Source of the DNA: Acidobacteriaceae bacterium
Lineage (GTDB): Bacteria; Acidobacteriota; Terriglobia; Terriglobales; Acidobacteriaceae
Assembly: GCA_003139095.1 (NCBI GenBank)
Contig: PLHW01000051.1
Span: forward strand, 1 to 57,018
Reading direction: 5' to 3'
Length of the DNA: 57,018 nucleotides
Shown: positions 43,431 to 52,632 of the stretch, piece by piece
Position numbering within the stretch: position 1 is the stretch's first letter
Layout: each line of letters opens with the position of its first letter
Position numbers and translations under genes: made by a program
The notes under the pieces: generated by a model
The model's input: only the letters and a program-made list of their open reading frames with translations
What the model was told of the DNA's origin: nothing
Database searches by the model: none

Positions 43431-46400
43431 TCAGAATGTGACGCGCAGGCCGAACTCCATCTGGCGGGGTGCGCCGTTGGCGTAGGTGCCGGAGCCGGGG
43501 AGAACGCGGTCGAGGCGCGAGGTGCAGAAACCGGCGCTGCTGCCGCAGACGCCGGGCGAAGAGGCGTTGTTGAGGGAGGAGCCGGGAGCGCCGTTGAGGA
43601 TGCCGCTGAGCTGGCCTCCGGGGCCACCGAAGTTGGCGAGGTTGAAGACGTTGAAGGCGGAGAAGCTGGGCTCGAGTTTGAAGCGCTCGCCGATGGCGAA
43701 GGGCCAGGTGAGGCGGAGGTCGATGGTCTTGAGCCAGGTTTCCTCGGCGGGGCGGCCGGGCAGACCGCAACTGGGCGTCGGAGGATAGCAGGAGGAGACG
43801 AGGGGCGCGTAGGCACCGAGAGCGAGGAGCTGCTGCGGGCTCATGAGGCCGATGCCGGCGAGGGCGCGACCGGCGGGGGTGAGTTGGCCGGCGATGTTTT
43901 TGTTGTAGTAGGCGATGGCTTGATCGATCTTGCTGCTGGTGTATTTGCCGGTGGTGCCGATGAAGGAGCCGGTGAGGAGATCGCCGACGGTGCCGTCGCC
44001 GCTGACGTCGCTGCGGAAGATTTCGCCGGGGACGCCGCCGCCATCGGCTTGCGGGATGTAGGCGCTCAGCGGAATGGGCGAGGCGAGGAGCATGAGCATG
44101 GAGATGCGGGGGCCGTGGGGAGTTTCGATGGTGGGTGTAAATACAATCTGGTGCGTACGATCGAGTCCGGACGAACCGAGATGGCGGAAGTGGGGACGGT
44201 TGTAATCCTCGGCGGGGGTGAGGGTGGAGTAGTCGCCGCCGCTGCCATCGGGAGCGGAGACGTTGGTGCGATAACGGGAGAGCGTGTAGGAGAGCGCGAG
44301 GTCGATTTTTTCGACGCGGCGCATGGGATTGAGGGCACTGGAAGTGTGATAGGTGGCGTGAATGGCCTGATAGGCGGAGCGTCCGGCGGGGAAGTACATG
44401 AGGTTCGAGCCGACGGCGGGATTGATGCCACCGAAGGCGGCCTGGGGCTTGCCGAGAACGGAGCAGGGGAAGGGTCCGCAGAAGGCGGAGGAGGAATCGA
44501 GGCCGTTGCGGGCGAAGTCGACGATGCTGGCGGTGGGAACGTTGGCGAGATAGCAGGTGACGGCGGCTTGAGAACTGCCACCGGAGGAGTTGGCGACAGG
44601 ACAAATGCCGTTGGTGCGGGGATTGGCAGCGATGGTGGCGTTGACGGCGTTGATTTCAGCGGCGTAGGTGTTGAGGCCGGGATTGGGATTGGCGCCATCG
44701 GTGAGGAAGCCGGCGTCGCCGACGTGATTGGAGTCAATGCCAAGAGGAAACTGAGTGCCGAGTTCGCGGACGTAATCGATGGAGAACATGCTGCGGATGC
44801 CCATCTGACGCTCGATGCCGGCGGCGATGTGGACTACGCGCGGAGTGCGGAAAGTGGGAGCGAGCAGGCCACCGAAGTTGGCCATGCTTCCGGCGAGGGA
44901 ATAGACATTGGGGCCGGAGGTAACGGCGGACTGAGCGTTTTGGAATTGCTGCTGGAGATCCTGAATGGCGGTGGAGACGACGACGGGACCCTGGGTGCCG
45001 GTGACGGTGGCGCCGATGGGTTGGCCGCAGATCTGGCTGGCGATGTCGAGGCCATCGACGGAATTAACGACGGAGCCGCTCGGGAAAAGCGTGGAGCCGG
45101 TGGGACAGAAGGTGAGGCTGCGATTGAATTGGCCGGTGGAGAGGCGGTTGATGCGATCCTGATACGTATTCTGGAGAAGGAAATTGTCGTAGAAGATTCC
45201 GGTGCTGGCGCGGATGACGGTGCGGCCGCTGTGACCGGGATCCCAGGCAAGACCGACCTGCGGAGAGAGATTGTTATGCGGATTGTTGACGCGATTGCCG
45301 AGGGGTTGATAGATGCCTTTGCTGAAGGGGGCGAAAAATCCGTATTGATTGAGGATTAAGCTGGCGCCGGTGCAGGGCGCGCTGGAGACGACGGTGGTGT
45401 CGATGGCGGAACAGGGAATGGGCGCGAGGTCGCTATCGGTGCGGCCAGTGTCGTAGATGTAATTGAGGCCGAAGCTGAGATTGAGGTTGGGGATGACGTT
45501 GATGGAGTCGCCGGCATAGCCTTCGAGGCGGGTATCGAAATGGCCGCCGGTGGAGCGGTTGAAGGCGGATTGAGAGCTGAAGTTTCCGAGTCCGTTATAG
45601 ATGGTGAAAGTGCCGACGGGATAGTTGAGGGGGTTGGTGGCGCCGCCGGAGAGAAGCGGATTGCCGTCGATGGAACCGATGGTGTCGAGGCCATTGGAAC
45701 TGGTGATGGAGGGACCGAAGATGGCGGGATTGATGTAATCGCCCTGCCAGATGCGGTGTACGGCGCCGCCGTAGCGGAGATGATGACGGACGCGGAAGGC
45801 GGTGCTGCTGTCATAACGGCCAAAGAGATCGCGTTGGAGGGTCTGGCGCGGACCAGCGGTGGATGGGCCGAGGGAAAAGGAGCCGAGTTGGATGTGGAAG
45901 GGAGCGAGGGGATCGACGACGGAAGCGGCGAGGTAGGGATTGATGGAGTTGACCATCTTCTGGAAGCCGACGCGGGCGCTGCGGCTGACATTGCCGCGAT
46001 TCCAGTCGAGACCGAAGGCGACGGCGGGGACATCGACCTGGTTGCGAAACATGGAAAGGCTGTTGGGCGGGCCGATCTGGTTTAAGTTGTCGTAATCGAG
46101 GCGGAGGAACAATTTGGTGTTTTCGCCGAGGTTGTAGTCGAAGCGGGCGAGGAGGAGGTTCTCGCGCAGGGAGGCGTCGCGGAGGGCGGTGCCATTGGGC
46201 GCGGGGTAGGCGATGTTGGCGGGGAGAAGGCCATCCTGCTTGAAGCGCTCGCCGCCGAGGAAGAGGAAGGCTTTGTCTTTGATGACAGCGCCGCCGACGC
46301 CGAAGCCAAGCTGCTGGCGGCTGTAATCGGAGTTGTCAGGAAAGCCGGCGAGACCGAGAGACTGGTCGCGGAGGATGCCGAAGAGATCGCCATGCCAGTA

Positions 46401-47141
46401 TTCGGCGCCGGAGCGAGTGGAGACGCGAACGGAGCCGGCGGCGTTGAGGGACTGGAAGAATTCGGGAGTCACGCGAGAGACGGTGACTTCGCGGACGCCT
46501 TCGGCGGGAAGGTTCATGGTCGCCGCGCCGTTGGTCTCGTCCATTTCTTCGATCTCGTCGAAATCGTAGTGGGTGGTGCGGCCGAGATTGCTGCCGATGG
46601 AGAGCGATTGAACGCCGTTTTTGGCGGTGCCGTAGAGTGCGCCGTCGACGGGTTGAACAGCGGGAAAGAATTCGCCGGGCGTGAGATAGTTGCGGCCGTT
46701 GATGGGTTCGGTATCGACGGCGTCGCCAGGGTAATGGCTTTCGAGGCGGACGGGGCCGGGATTAATCCATTCGAGGTGGAAGTTGGCTTTCGAGGGAGTG
46801 CCGGGGGAGAGGGTGACAGTGGTCTCGGCAGGCAGCATGTCGCGGGCATCGGCGCGAACGGAGTAGGGGCCGGGAGCGAGGACTTCGGTGGTGTAGGAAC
46901 CGTCCTTATTGGAGCGCGTGGAGCCGCGGGTATCGCCGGACTGGGAAGTGTAGGAGATGCGCGCGCCTTCGACGGGAGCGCCGTCGTCATCGAATACGGC
47001 GCCCTGGATGGTGCTGGTGGAGACGGTTTCGGAGGGTTCCTGGGCGCGCGCGGGAGCGGATGCGATGAAGGCGAGGGAAATGAGAAGAGCAAAAAAAACG
47101 GACGGAGACCGCCGACGGCACAAGCGAAGCCAATGGGACAA
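43431..47141 (-). CDS. Oar-like TonB-dependent outer-membrane receptor
   Basis: A 1236-residue protein: signal peptide (FFALLISLAFIASAPARA), carboxypeptidase-regulatory-like beta-sandwich (about residues 44-130; IQGAVFDDDGAPVEGARISY), a plug region (NGRNYLTPGEFFPAVQPVDG, then EVTVSRVTPEFFQSLNAAGS) and a ~22-strand beta-barrel ending in an aromatic C-terminus (MEFGLRVTF). These Oar-type receptors are expanded in Acidobacteria and probably import large glycans or other polymers; the substrate is unknown. The start is TTG 47141 with GGAG about 8 nt upstream. No partner SusD-like gene is present. Confidence 0.93.
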   Translation of the reverse strand: MSHWLRLCRRRSPSVFFALLISLAFIASAPARAQEPSETVSTSTIQGAVFDDDGAPVEGARISYTSQSGDTRGSTRSNKDGSYTTEVLAPGPYSVRADARDMLPAETTVTLSPGTPSKANFHLEWINPGPVRLESHYPGDAVDTEPINGRNYLTPGEFFPAVQPVDGALYGTAKNGVQSLSIGSNLGRTTHYDFDEIEEMDETNGAATMNLPAEGVREVTVSRVTPEFFQSLNAAGSVRVSTRSGAEYWHGDLFGILRDQSLGLAGFPDNSDYSRQQLGFGVGGAVIKDKAFLFLGGERFKQDGLLPANIAYPAPNGTALRDASLRENLLLARFDYNLGENTKLFLRLDYDNLNQIGPPNSLSMFRNQVDVPAVAFGLDWNRGNVSRSARVGFQKMVNSINPYLAASVVDPLAPFHIQLGSFSLGPSTAGPRQTLQRDLFGRYDSSTAFRVRHHLRYGGAVHRIWQGDYINPAIFGPSITSSNGLDTIGSIDGNPLLSGGATNPLNYPVGTFTIYNGLGNFSSQSAFNRSTGGHFDTRLEGYAGDSINVIPNLNLSFGLNYIYDTGRTDSDLAPIPCSAIDTTVVSSAPCTGASLILNQYGFFAPFSKGIYQPLGNRVNNPHNNLSPQVGLAWDPGHSGRTVIRASTGIFYDNFLLQNTYQDRINRLSTGQFNRSLTFCPTGSTLFPSGSVVNSVDGLDIASQICGQPIGATVTGTQGPVVVSTAIQDLQQQFQNAQSAVTSGPNVYSLAGSMANFGGLLAPTFRTPRVVHIAAGIERQMGIRSMFSIDYVRELGTQFPLGIDSNHVGDAGFLTDGANPNPGLNTYAAEINAVNATIAANPRTNGICPVANSSGGSSQAAVTCYLANVPTASIVDFARNGLDSSSAFCGPFPCSVLGKPQAAFGGINPAVGSNLMYFPAGRSAYQAIHATYHTSSALNPMRRVEKIDLALSYTLSRYRTNVSAPDGSGGDYSTLTPAEDYNRPHFRHLGSSGLDRTHQIVFTPTIETPHGPRISMLMLLASPIPLSAYIPQADGGGVPGEIFRSDVSGDGTVGDLLTGSFIGTTGKYTSSKIDQAIAYYNKNIAGQLTPAGRALAGIGLMSPQQLLALGAYAPLVSSCYPPTPSCGLPGRPAEETWLKTIDLRLTWPFAIGERFKLEPSFSAFNVFNLANFGGPGGQLSGILNGAPGSSLNNASSPGVCGSSAGFCTSRLDRVLPGSGTYANGAPRQMEFGLRVTF

Positions 47142-47271
47142 AGCGCCACTCCTCTGATCAGAATCGGACCTGGAGAAACGATTCTGCGGGTAAGGTCTTA
47201 GCTTTCCACTGAAATGGAATAGAACAGTTTACTAGATGCGGCCGCGGAAGCGGGGCGATGCATGGAAAAAA

Positions 47272-47327
47272 CAGTTCCCAGTTCTCAGTTCTCAGTTCTC
47301 AGTTCTCAGTTCTCAGTTCTCAGTTGT
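47272..47327. repeat. Heptameric repeat, the most regular tract
   Basis: Eight units: CAGTTCC, six identical CAGTTCT copies, then CAGTTGT. It lies between the VWFA gene's stop and the TonB receptor's start, on the 3' side of the former. Confidence 0.9.
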
Positions 47328-47435
47328 TCGTGGATGGCTGCGGGTGCGCGATTGGTTGCAGTGCGGCAGTTTTTCTTTTTCCCCGCCGCTTCGCGGACTG
47401 GAAGTTGTTTGCGTGCCTGAAGGTTGGTTGCGTAA

Positions 47436-48416
47436 TCAGAAGGTGCCTTTTCTGGTGTAGTAGCCGGCGCGGTTGTGGACCTGGAAGGGGCCGCCGGGCG
47501 GGGGATTTGAGAGATTGATCTGGACGCGGCGGAAATCGGAATCGGAATAACGGTCGGAGGGATAGTAGGCGAGGAGATATTGGGTGCGGAGTTCGTCGCT
47601 GATTTTGCGGAAGGCGTCGTCGAGTTGGGGCATGGAAGTGGCGTAGTAATATTTGCCGCCGGTATCGGAGGAGATCTGAATGAGAGCGTGTTCGCCGCCG
47701 GTGTCGCGGCCGGCGCTGGCTTCGATGGGAACGATGATGATGCTGTAGATGATGGCCTCGGCTTCCTGCGCGGCGCGGAGAGCCTCCTTGTAATTGACCT
47801 GGCTGATGGTGTCGCCGCCGTCGGTGATGACGACCATGACCTTGCGGCCAAGGCGCTTGTTGAGGGCCTGTGAGCCAAGAAAGATGGCGTCGTAGAGAGC
47901 GGTGGCGGAGCCGTTGCGGATGCGGTCGATGCCGGCGTCAATTTTTTTCAGGTCGGCGGTGAAGGGGACAACCTCGCTGACCTCCTCGCTGAATTTGTAG
48001 AGGGACAAGCCATCCTGCGGGCGGAGGATGGTGTGGGCGAATTTGCGGGCGGAGGAAAGTTCGAGCGGAAGGTCTTTGCGCGTGCTGAGACTGGTATCGA
48101 CGGAGAGGACGATGGAGAGTGGGAGCGCGGACTCGCGGGAGAAGACAGCGATCTTCTGATCCTTGCCGTTTTCCTGGAGTTGAAAATTTTCCTTGTTGAG
48201 GCTGGCGACGGGCGCGCCGCGGGAATCGGTGACGGTGACGAAGACGTTGACGAGTTTGACGTCGACGCGGAGGGTGGTGGTCGGGTCCTGGGCGAGCGTT
48301 GGGAGAGTAGCGAGAAGTAGCAGAGTGAAAGCTACGAGCTTCGAGATACGAGCTAGGAGCTTGGAACCATGATCGGCGAACACACTTAGATGTTTTTTCA
48401 TTTTAGGGACATTCAT
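47436..48416 (-). CDS. VWFA-related Acidobacterial-type protein
   Basis: A 326-residue exported protein (signal peptide about residues 18-43). A short N-terminal beta domain (VDVKLVNVFVTVTDSRGAPV) precedes a von Willebrand A domain with a degenerate MIDAS, VLSVDTSLSTRK (D-x-S-x-S) plus VVITDGGDT. This is the TIGR03436-type family abundant in Acidobacteria; function is unknown, probably adhesion or envelope assembly. Its ATG overlaps the moaDE stop (ATGA, 48413-48416), so it is translated with it, an unexpected pairing. Part of its signal peptide is encoded by a 7-nt tandem repeat. Confidence 0.92.
   Translation of the reverse strand: MNVPKMKKHLSVFADHGSKLLARISKLVAFTLLLLATLPTLAQDPTTTLRVDVKLVNVFVTVTDSRGAPVASLNKENFQLQENGKDQKIAVFSRESALPLSIVLSVDTSLSTRKDLPLELSSARKFAHTILRPQDGLSLYKFSEEVSEVVPFTADLKKIDAGIDRIRNGSATALYDAIFLGSQALNKRLGRKVMVVITDGGDTISQVNYKEALRAAQEAEAIIYSIIIVPIEASAGRDTGGEHALIQISSDTGGKYYYATSMPQLDDAFRKISDELRTQYLLAYYPSDRYSDSDFRRVQINLSNPPPGGPFQVHNRAGYYTRKGTF
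48329..48363. repeat. Heptameric repeat inside the VWFA signal-peptide coding region
   Basis: Plus-strand units GAGCTTC, GAGATAC, GAGCTAG, GAGCTTG preceded by a partial GCTAC. Because it is coding, it gives the SKLLARISKLVAF segment. The unit is the same as at 53477-53518 upstream of atpB. Confidence 0.75.
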
Positions 48417-49171
48417 TTGGATGCGGGGTCGCGGCTTTCTGGGGCGGGGTGGGGGTGAATTTCCGGGGGGAAGGGCTCGCCGTCGGCCCAGACCGCGCCG
48501 TCCTCGAAATATTCCTTCTTCCAGATGGGGACGGTTTTCTTGAGCGTGTCGATGAGCCAGCGGCAGGCTTGAAAGGCGGCATCGCGATGGGCGGAGGCGA
48601 CGGCAATGAGGACGCTGGTTTCGCCGATTTCGAGGTGGCCGAGGCGGTGCACGATGGCGACGGCGCGCACGTCGAACTGGGCGCGGGCCTGGGTGGCGAG
48701 CGCTTCCATTTGCTTTTGGGCCATGGATTCGTAGGCCTCGTAGTGGAGGTAGAGGGTGCGGCGAGCGCGAGTGTGGTTGCGCACGACGCCTTCAAAGATG
48801 ACGGCGGCGCCATCTTCGGGACGCTTCAGTTGAGCGAGGACGGCGTCGGCTGCGATGGGAGCGCGGACGATGCGGACGTGGTCGCGGTTTGCGGCCTTGG
48901 CATCGGACTGGGACTGGGGCTGGGGCGCGCCGCCGCTGACAGGAGGGAGCAGAGCGACTTCGTCGCCGGAATGCAGCGGGCGATCGGCAGTGGCGTATTC
49001 CTGATTTACAGACAGCGCGAGCGAGGGAAGAAGTTTTTCAAGCCGGGGAGTGCGACGGACGTAATGAGAAAGCACGTCGTGGAGGCAGGCGCCTTCGGGC
49101 AGATCGATGAGTTCGGTGGAGTGGCCGAACAGATCTTGGAGAAGGCCGAAGAATAGGATGCGGATTTGCAT
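48413..49171 (-). CDS. MoaD-MoaE fusion (molybdopterin synthase)
   Basis: A 252-residue protein joining both subunits of molybdopterin synthase, which inserts sulfur into precursor Z. Residues 1-81 are MoaD, a ubiquitin-like sulfur carrier ending LLPPVSGG; about residues 98-240 are MoaE, with GVVRNHTRARRTLYLHYEAY and the catalytic lysines in KKTVPIWKKEYFEDG. The MoaD diglycine (80-81) is followed by AP and a Gln/Ser linker instead of a free C-terminus, so cleavage is needed before sulfur loading, as reported for mycobacterial MoaX. No other moa gene is nearby. ATG 49171 follows a heptameric repeat without a clear Shine-Dalgarno sequence. Confidence 0.93.
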   Translation of the reverse strand: MQIRILFFGLLQDLFGHSTELIDLPEGACLHDVLSHYVRRTPRLEKLLPSLALSVNQEYATADRPLHSGDEVALLPPVSGGAPQPQSQSDAKAANRDHVRIVRAPIAADAVLAQLKRPEDGAAVIFEGVVRNHTRARRTLYLHYEAYESMAQKQMEALATQARAQFDVRAVAIVHRLGHLEIGETSVLIAVASAHRDAAFQACRWLIDTLKKTVPIWKKEYFEDGAVWADGEPFPPEIHPHPAPESRDPASK

Positions 49172-49173
49172 GT

Positions 49174-49208
49174 TGGTCGTCGGTCGTGAATCGTTGGTCG
49201 TTCGGTTG
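49174..49208. repeat. Heptameric repeat abutting the moaDE start
   Basis: Five units: TGGTCGT, CGGTCGT, GAATCGT, TGGTCGT, TCGGTTG. It ends 2 nt from the ATG on the minus strand, where a ribosome-binding site would lie. TGGTCGT is also found upstream of ftsZ. Confidence 0.8.
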
Positions 49209-49309
49209 GCTCGCCCCAGTGTATCGCTTTGAGGAACCGGTGGGGCATGTACCAGAGTGACGGGAGTAGTGGAGTGAAGGCAAAGATTCTATTACCAGCG
49301 TAATCGTGC

Positions 49310-52096
49310 GTGAGGTCACGTTCCGGCATAGGCTTGTTGGTGACGCTCCGCCACGAGGAGGCTGCCATCCCGAAGGCCATTCAAGTCGACCCAGGCTGTA
49401 GCGCGTCTGCGCGGGCGTTCCTTCACAGTCTCAATATTCTGATTAAGTACACGCGGTTGTATGGGGCGAACCACAAGCGCACCGACTCGCAATTCGAAAC
49501 CGCCTGGCATGAGCTGCAACAGGCGCTGCCGAAGAATGGAGACACCGGCTTTGTGCTGGGAGTCTCGGACGAAAAGCTGCTGCTGGATGGGATCCCGCTG
49601 GAGGCGGGGCAGGCGGAGCGCAGCTTTGCGCAACTGCTGAATGCGGCGGGATTGTCGAGCATTCTGTTCTCGAGCAAAGTGAATCTGGACGACTTCACGC
49701 GGCTGGTGCGGGCGTTTGCGATGGGCGGGTCGAAGGCGCAGGACTTCGCCAAGCAAATTAAGGAGACTCTGGGCGACAACAAGACGAGCTCGATCCGGAT
49801 CAACGAAGTGAAGTTTGTTGCGGCCGATCCAGCGACGGGAGAGTTGTCGATCGCGGCGCAACTGGCGGCGCAGTCGATTGGGCCAGAGTTCAAGGAGTGG
49901 CTGAACGATCCGCAAAAGTTGTTGCAATTGATTGCGGCCGCGCAGGGTGCGAGCGCGGGAACGGGCGGCTCGGTTGGGCCGCTGGGCACGGTTCCGACGG
50001 GAATGGCGGGCGGGGACGGGACGGCGGGTGCAGGAAGCGGGGCTGGTTCCGGGCAAGCGTGGAGCGGCGGGGTGGTGCCGCTGCAAGAAGAGGAAGTGAT
50101 CCGAACGATTCGGCTGCTGACGCATTTTGGACAAGCGATGGAGGATCCGAATCTGCCGCCGGAGAGCTTGAAGACGGAACTGGTGGACCTTTCCGAGAAC
50201 ACGAAAGTGAACCTGGCGCAACTGCTGGAGGGACTGGCGGCGCAGACGTCGCTGAATACTTCGGGGGCGAACAACGACACGCCGCTGCTGATGAAAGCGG
50301 CGGAGAGCATGGCGATCAAGTTCGCGCTGGACCGTTATCAGAAGGGCGACATGAAGGTGAATGCCGTCCACGAGATGATGGAGCACCTGAGCCGGCAGAT
50401 GGAAACGCTGCGGCAGATTCTGCGGGTGCAGGAAGACAAGATGTCGAAGGCGGGCATTCTGGTGGAGTCGCATGCGGACATCCTGGACCGCATGTTCTGG
50501 GCGGAAGTGCCGGAAACAGGGAAGAAAAGCGTATTGCTGTCAAGCGAAGCGGCGTGCGTGCCGCCGCGGAACATCCGGCAGTTTTTGGAGCTGCTGTTTG
50601 AGCGGGAAGACGCGGAGCTGGCCGGAAGAATTCTTTCGAATTATTGCAATTGCCTGGAGCAGAAAGAGCCGGAGCCGCGGCGGAAGACGGCAGTGGGGGT
50701 GGCGCAACTGGCGGATCTGTACGCGGACGCGCCGGTCGAGGTGATGCCGGAGGCAATCGCGCTAATTGGGACGAAGATGGCAGGCGAGGAGGACTCGGAA
50801 ATTCAGAGCCTGCTGAGCGCGTCGATTACGCGGTTGGGGCAGGAGGCGTGCGCTCGCAAGAAATATAAAGCGATCGCGCAGTTGTGCTCGTCATTCGACC
50901 ATGTGGGCCGGGAACGGCCGGCGCTGGCGGCGGATTTGAGGTCGCGGGTGGGAGTGGAGAACCGGCTGCCGGAGATGATCGAGGAAGCGATCGGCAGTGG
51001 AGAGACGCACGAGGAAGTGACGCTGGTGCTGCGGCAACTGCCGAAGCATTCGGTGGAACATCTGGCGGAGCGTTTTTTCCGTTCGCAGAAGCGGGAAGAG
51101 TGCGACCGGATCATGGAGCTGGTGGGCGAACTGGGGGCGAGCGCGCTGTCGGATTTGCGCGAGATTTTGCGGATGGGACAGCCGCGGCAAGCGGCTTCGA
51201 CGGTTGGGCTGTTGAGCCGACTGGATCCGGAGGCTCTGCTGGACCTGCTGCCGGGACGGATGGGCGACTTCAATCGTTTTTATCAGGACGTGATTGTGCG
51301 GCAGATCGCGTATGCGGCGGCGCCGGATCGCGGGCGAACGCTGCTGGAGTTGCTGGAACTGCTGGATCCGCTGATTCTGCCGGAGGCGATTGACGAGATC
51401 GGGATGAGCCAGGACCGGAGCGCGAGCGCGAGTTTGATCACGCTGGCGTCGAGCGGGGAGGCGCATTCGCGGTCAGCTTTCGTGCAACTGAAGGCGGTGG
51501 AGTGCCTGGGACGGTTGCGCGAGATGGATGCGGTGCCGATTTTGCGGAGCATTGTGGAAGAGAAGAAATTTCTGGGCTACACGCAAAACCGGGAGTTGCG
51601 GATTGCGGCGATTCAATCGTTGTCGAAGATCGATCCGCGGTACGGGACGCAGGCGCTGGCGGAGAGCGGTCTGCAGACGGGAGAGATCGCGGTAGCCCCG
51701 CTGGATTCGGCGCTGGGCTGTCCGTGGGTGAGGCAGCGGCGGTACGAGCGGATTGTGTTGCCGCGGACGCTGTCAGCGACGCTGTCGAGTTCGTGGGGGA
51801 AGTCGAACCTGGTGATGCGGGAGATGAGCCTGGGCGGAGGCATGGGGACGCGGAACGATAATCTGCGGGTGGGTTCGGAAGCGCTGGTGGAGATTTCGAC
51901 GGGGGTGAAGAAGATTCGGGCGCAGGTGCTGCTGCGGCGGGCGCGCGTGAACGAGATCGGATTCGAGTTTGTGCAGATGGACCTGGACAGCCGCTACCGG
52001 CTGCGGCGGATTCTGATGGAGGCGCTGGAGAAGGCCGGGAATGCGCGGTTGTCGGAGTGGAACGGGGAGCGGAAGGTCGAACCCAAGGGGCACTGA
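49310..52096 (+). CDS. Large HEAT-like protein with C-terminal PilZ domain
   Basis: Up to 928 residues, soluble, no signal peptide. A mainly helical N-terminal and middle region (about 20-800) includes Gly-rich linkers near residue 225-260 and leucine-rich helical repeats recalling HEAT/ARM arrays. The C-terminal ~110 residues form a PilZ domain, with RRYER (R-x-x-x-R-like) and MSLGGG (x-S-x-x-G) as the c-di-GMP-binding motifs. It may couple c-di-GMP to motility or secretion, by analogy only. The start is uncertain: GTG 49310 opens the frame, but the best ribosome-binding site (GAGGAGG) lies 5 nt before an ATC at 49369. It converges on atpE through a shared terminator. Confidence 0.8.
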   Translation: MRSRSGIGLLVTLRHEEAAIPKAIQVDPGCSASARAFLHSLNILIKYTRLYGANHKRTDSQFETAWHELQQALPKNGDTGFVLGVSDEKLLLDGIPLEAGQAERSFAQLLNAAGLSSILFSSKVNLDDFTRLVRAFAMGGSKAQDFAKQIKETLGDNKTSSIRINEVKFVAADPATGELSIAAQLAAQSIGPEFKEWLNDPQKLLQLIAAAQGASAGTGGSVGPLGTVPTGMAGGDGTAGAGSGAGSGQAWSGGVVPLQEEEVIRTIRLLTHFGQAMEDPNLPPESLKTELVDLSENTKVNLAQLLEGLAAQTSLNTSGANNDTPLLMKAAESMAIKFALDRYQKGDMKVNAVHEMMEHLSRQMETLRQILRVQEDKMSKAGILVESHADILDRMFWAEVPETGKKSVLLSSEAACVPPRNIRQFLELLFEREDAELAGRILSNYCNCLEQKEPEPRRKTAVGVAQLADLYADAPVEVMPEAIALIGTKMAGEEDSEIQSLLSASITRLGQEACARKKYKAIAQLCSSFDHVGRERPALAADLRSRVGVENRLPEMIEEAIGSGETHEEVTLVLRQLPKHSVEHLAERFFRSQKREECDRIMELVGELGASALSDLREILRMGQPRQAASTVGLLSRLDPEALLDLLPGRMGDFNRFYQDVIVRQIAYAAAPDRGRTLLELLELLDPLILPEAIDEIGMSQDRSASASLITLASSGEAHSRSAFVQLKAVECLGRLREMDAVPILRSIVEEKKFLGYTQNRELRIAAIQSLSKIDPRYGTQALAESGLQTGEIAVAPLDSALGCPWVRQRRYERIVLPRTLSATLSSSWGKSNLVMREMSLGGGMGTRNDNLRVGSEALVEISTGVKKIRAQVLLRRARVNEIGFEFVQMDLDSRYRLRRILMEALEKAGNARLSEWNGERKVEPKGH

Positions 52097-52147
52097 ACAT
52101 AGAGAGCCGGCGCGGCGTTGCTCATGTGAGGCGCCGATAGGAAATAG

Positions 52148-52176
52148 AAAAGCCTCCACTTGCGTGGAGGCTTTTT
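52148..52176. terminator. Bidirectional rho-independent terminator
   Basis: AGCCTCCAC, loop TTGC, GTGGAGGCT, flanked by A residues on one side and T residues on the other, between the convergent PilZ gene and atpE. It should serve both. Confidence 0.9.
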
Positions 52177-52239
52177 CGTTTGAGACTTTTCGGGTGAAAA
52201 ACTTTCTGCTGCAAATCTCCCCGCTCAAACCTTCGAGGG

Positions 52240-52551
52240 CTAGGCTACTTTCACGAAGATGATAACGAGCGTGAAGAGCACGAGGGACTCGATGAAGGCG
52301 AGGCCGAGAATCAGGGCGACCTGAATTCCGGCGCGGGCAGCGGGATTGCGGCCGAGGGCTTCGCAGGCCGAAGAGGCGGCGCGACCCTGACCCTGGGCGG
52401 CGAGGCCGGCGGCGATGGCGATGGCGAAGCCGGAGGTGATGGCGACCCAGTTGGTGCCACCGGGGGCGGCTGCACCGGTCTGAGCGAAGGCGGGAACGGC
52501 GAAGATGGAACAGAAGAGCAAGAGCAGAAGCAACATCATGGTTTTGCGCAT
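52240..52551 (-). CDS. atpE: F0F1 ATP synthase subunit c (with N-terminal signal-like extension)
   Basis: A 103-residue proteolipid whose two helices build the rotor ring. Helix 1 ends in the polar loop GRNPAA (family RQP-like), and helix 2 carries the ion-binding glutamate in GLAFIESLVLF. A very hydrophobic N-terminus, MRKTMMLLLLLLFCSIFAVPAFA, looks like a cleavable signal peptide, absent from E. coli subunit c (79 residues). The binding site keeps Gln (GQG), Glu and Ser, three of the Na+-site residues of Ilyobacter subunit c, but has Leu and Phe where that has Thr and Tyr. It is the last gene of the F0 group, followed by a terminator. Confidence 0.96.
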   Translation of the reverse strand: MRKTMMLLLLLLFCSIFAVPAFAQTGAAAPGGTNWVAITSGFAIAIAAGLAAQGQGRAASSACEALGRNPAARAGIQVALILGLAFIESLVLFTLVIIFVKVA

Positions 52552-52632
52552 TTTTGTTTTCTCCTTTTATAAACTGCCGCCAGTGGGTGGTTGACGCCGT
52601 GCTGCTGGAGCCGGCGCCCTCACGCTGGAGGG

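Noticed and set aside
43386-45359. 657-codon plus-strand open frame opposite the TonB receptor
   Set aside because: Composition is Gly/Ala/Val/Asp-rich with no domain, mirroring codon bias of the receptor gene on the other strand.
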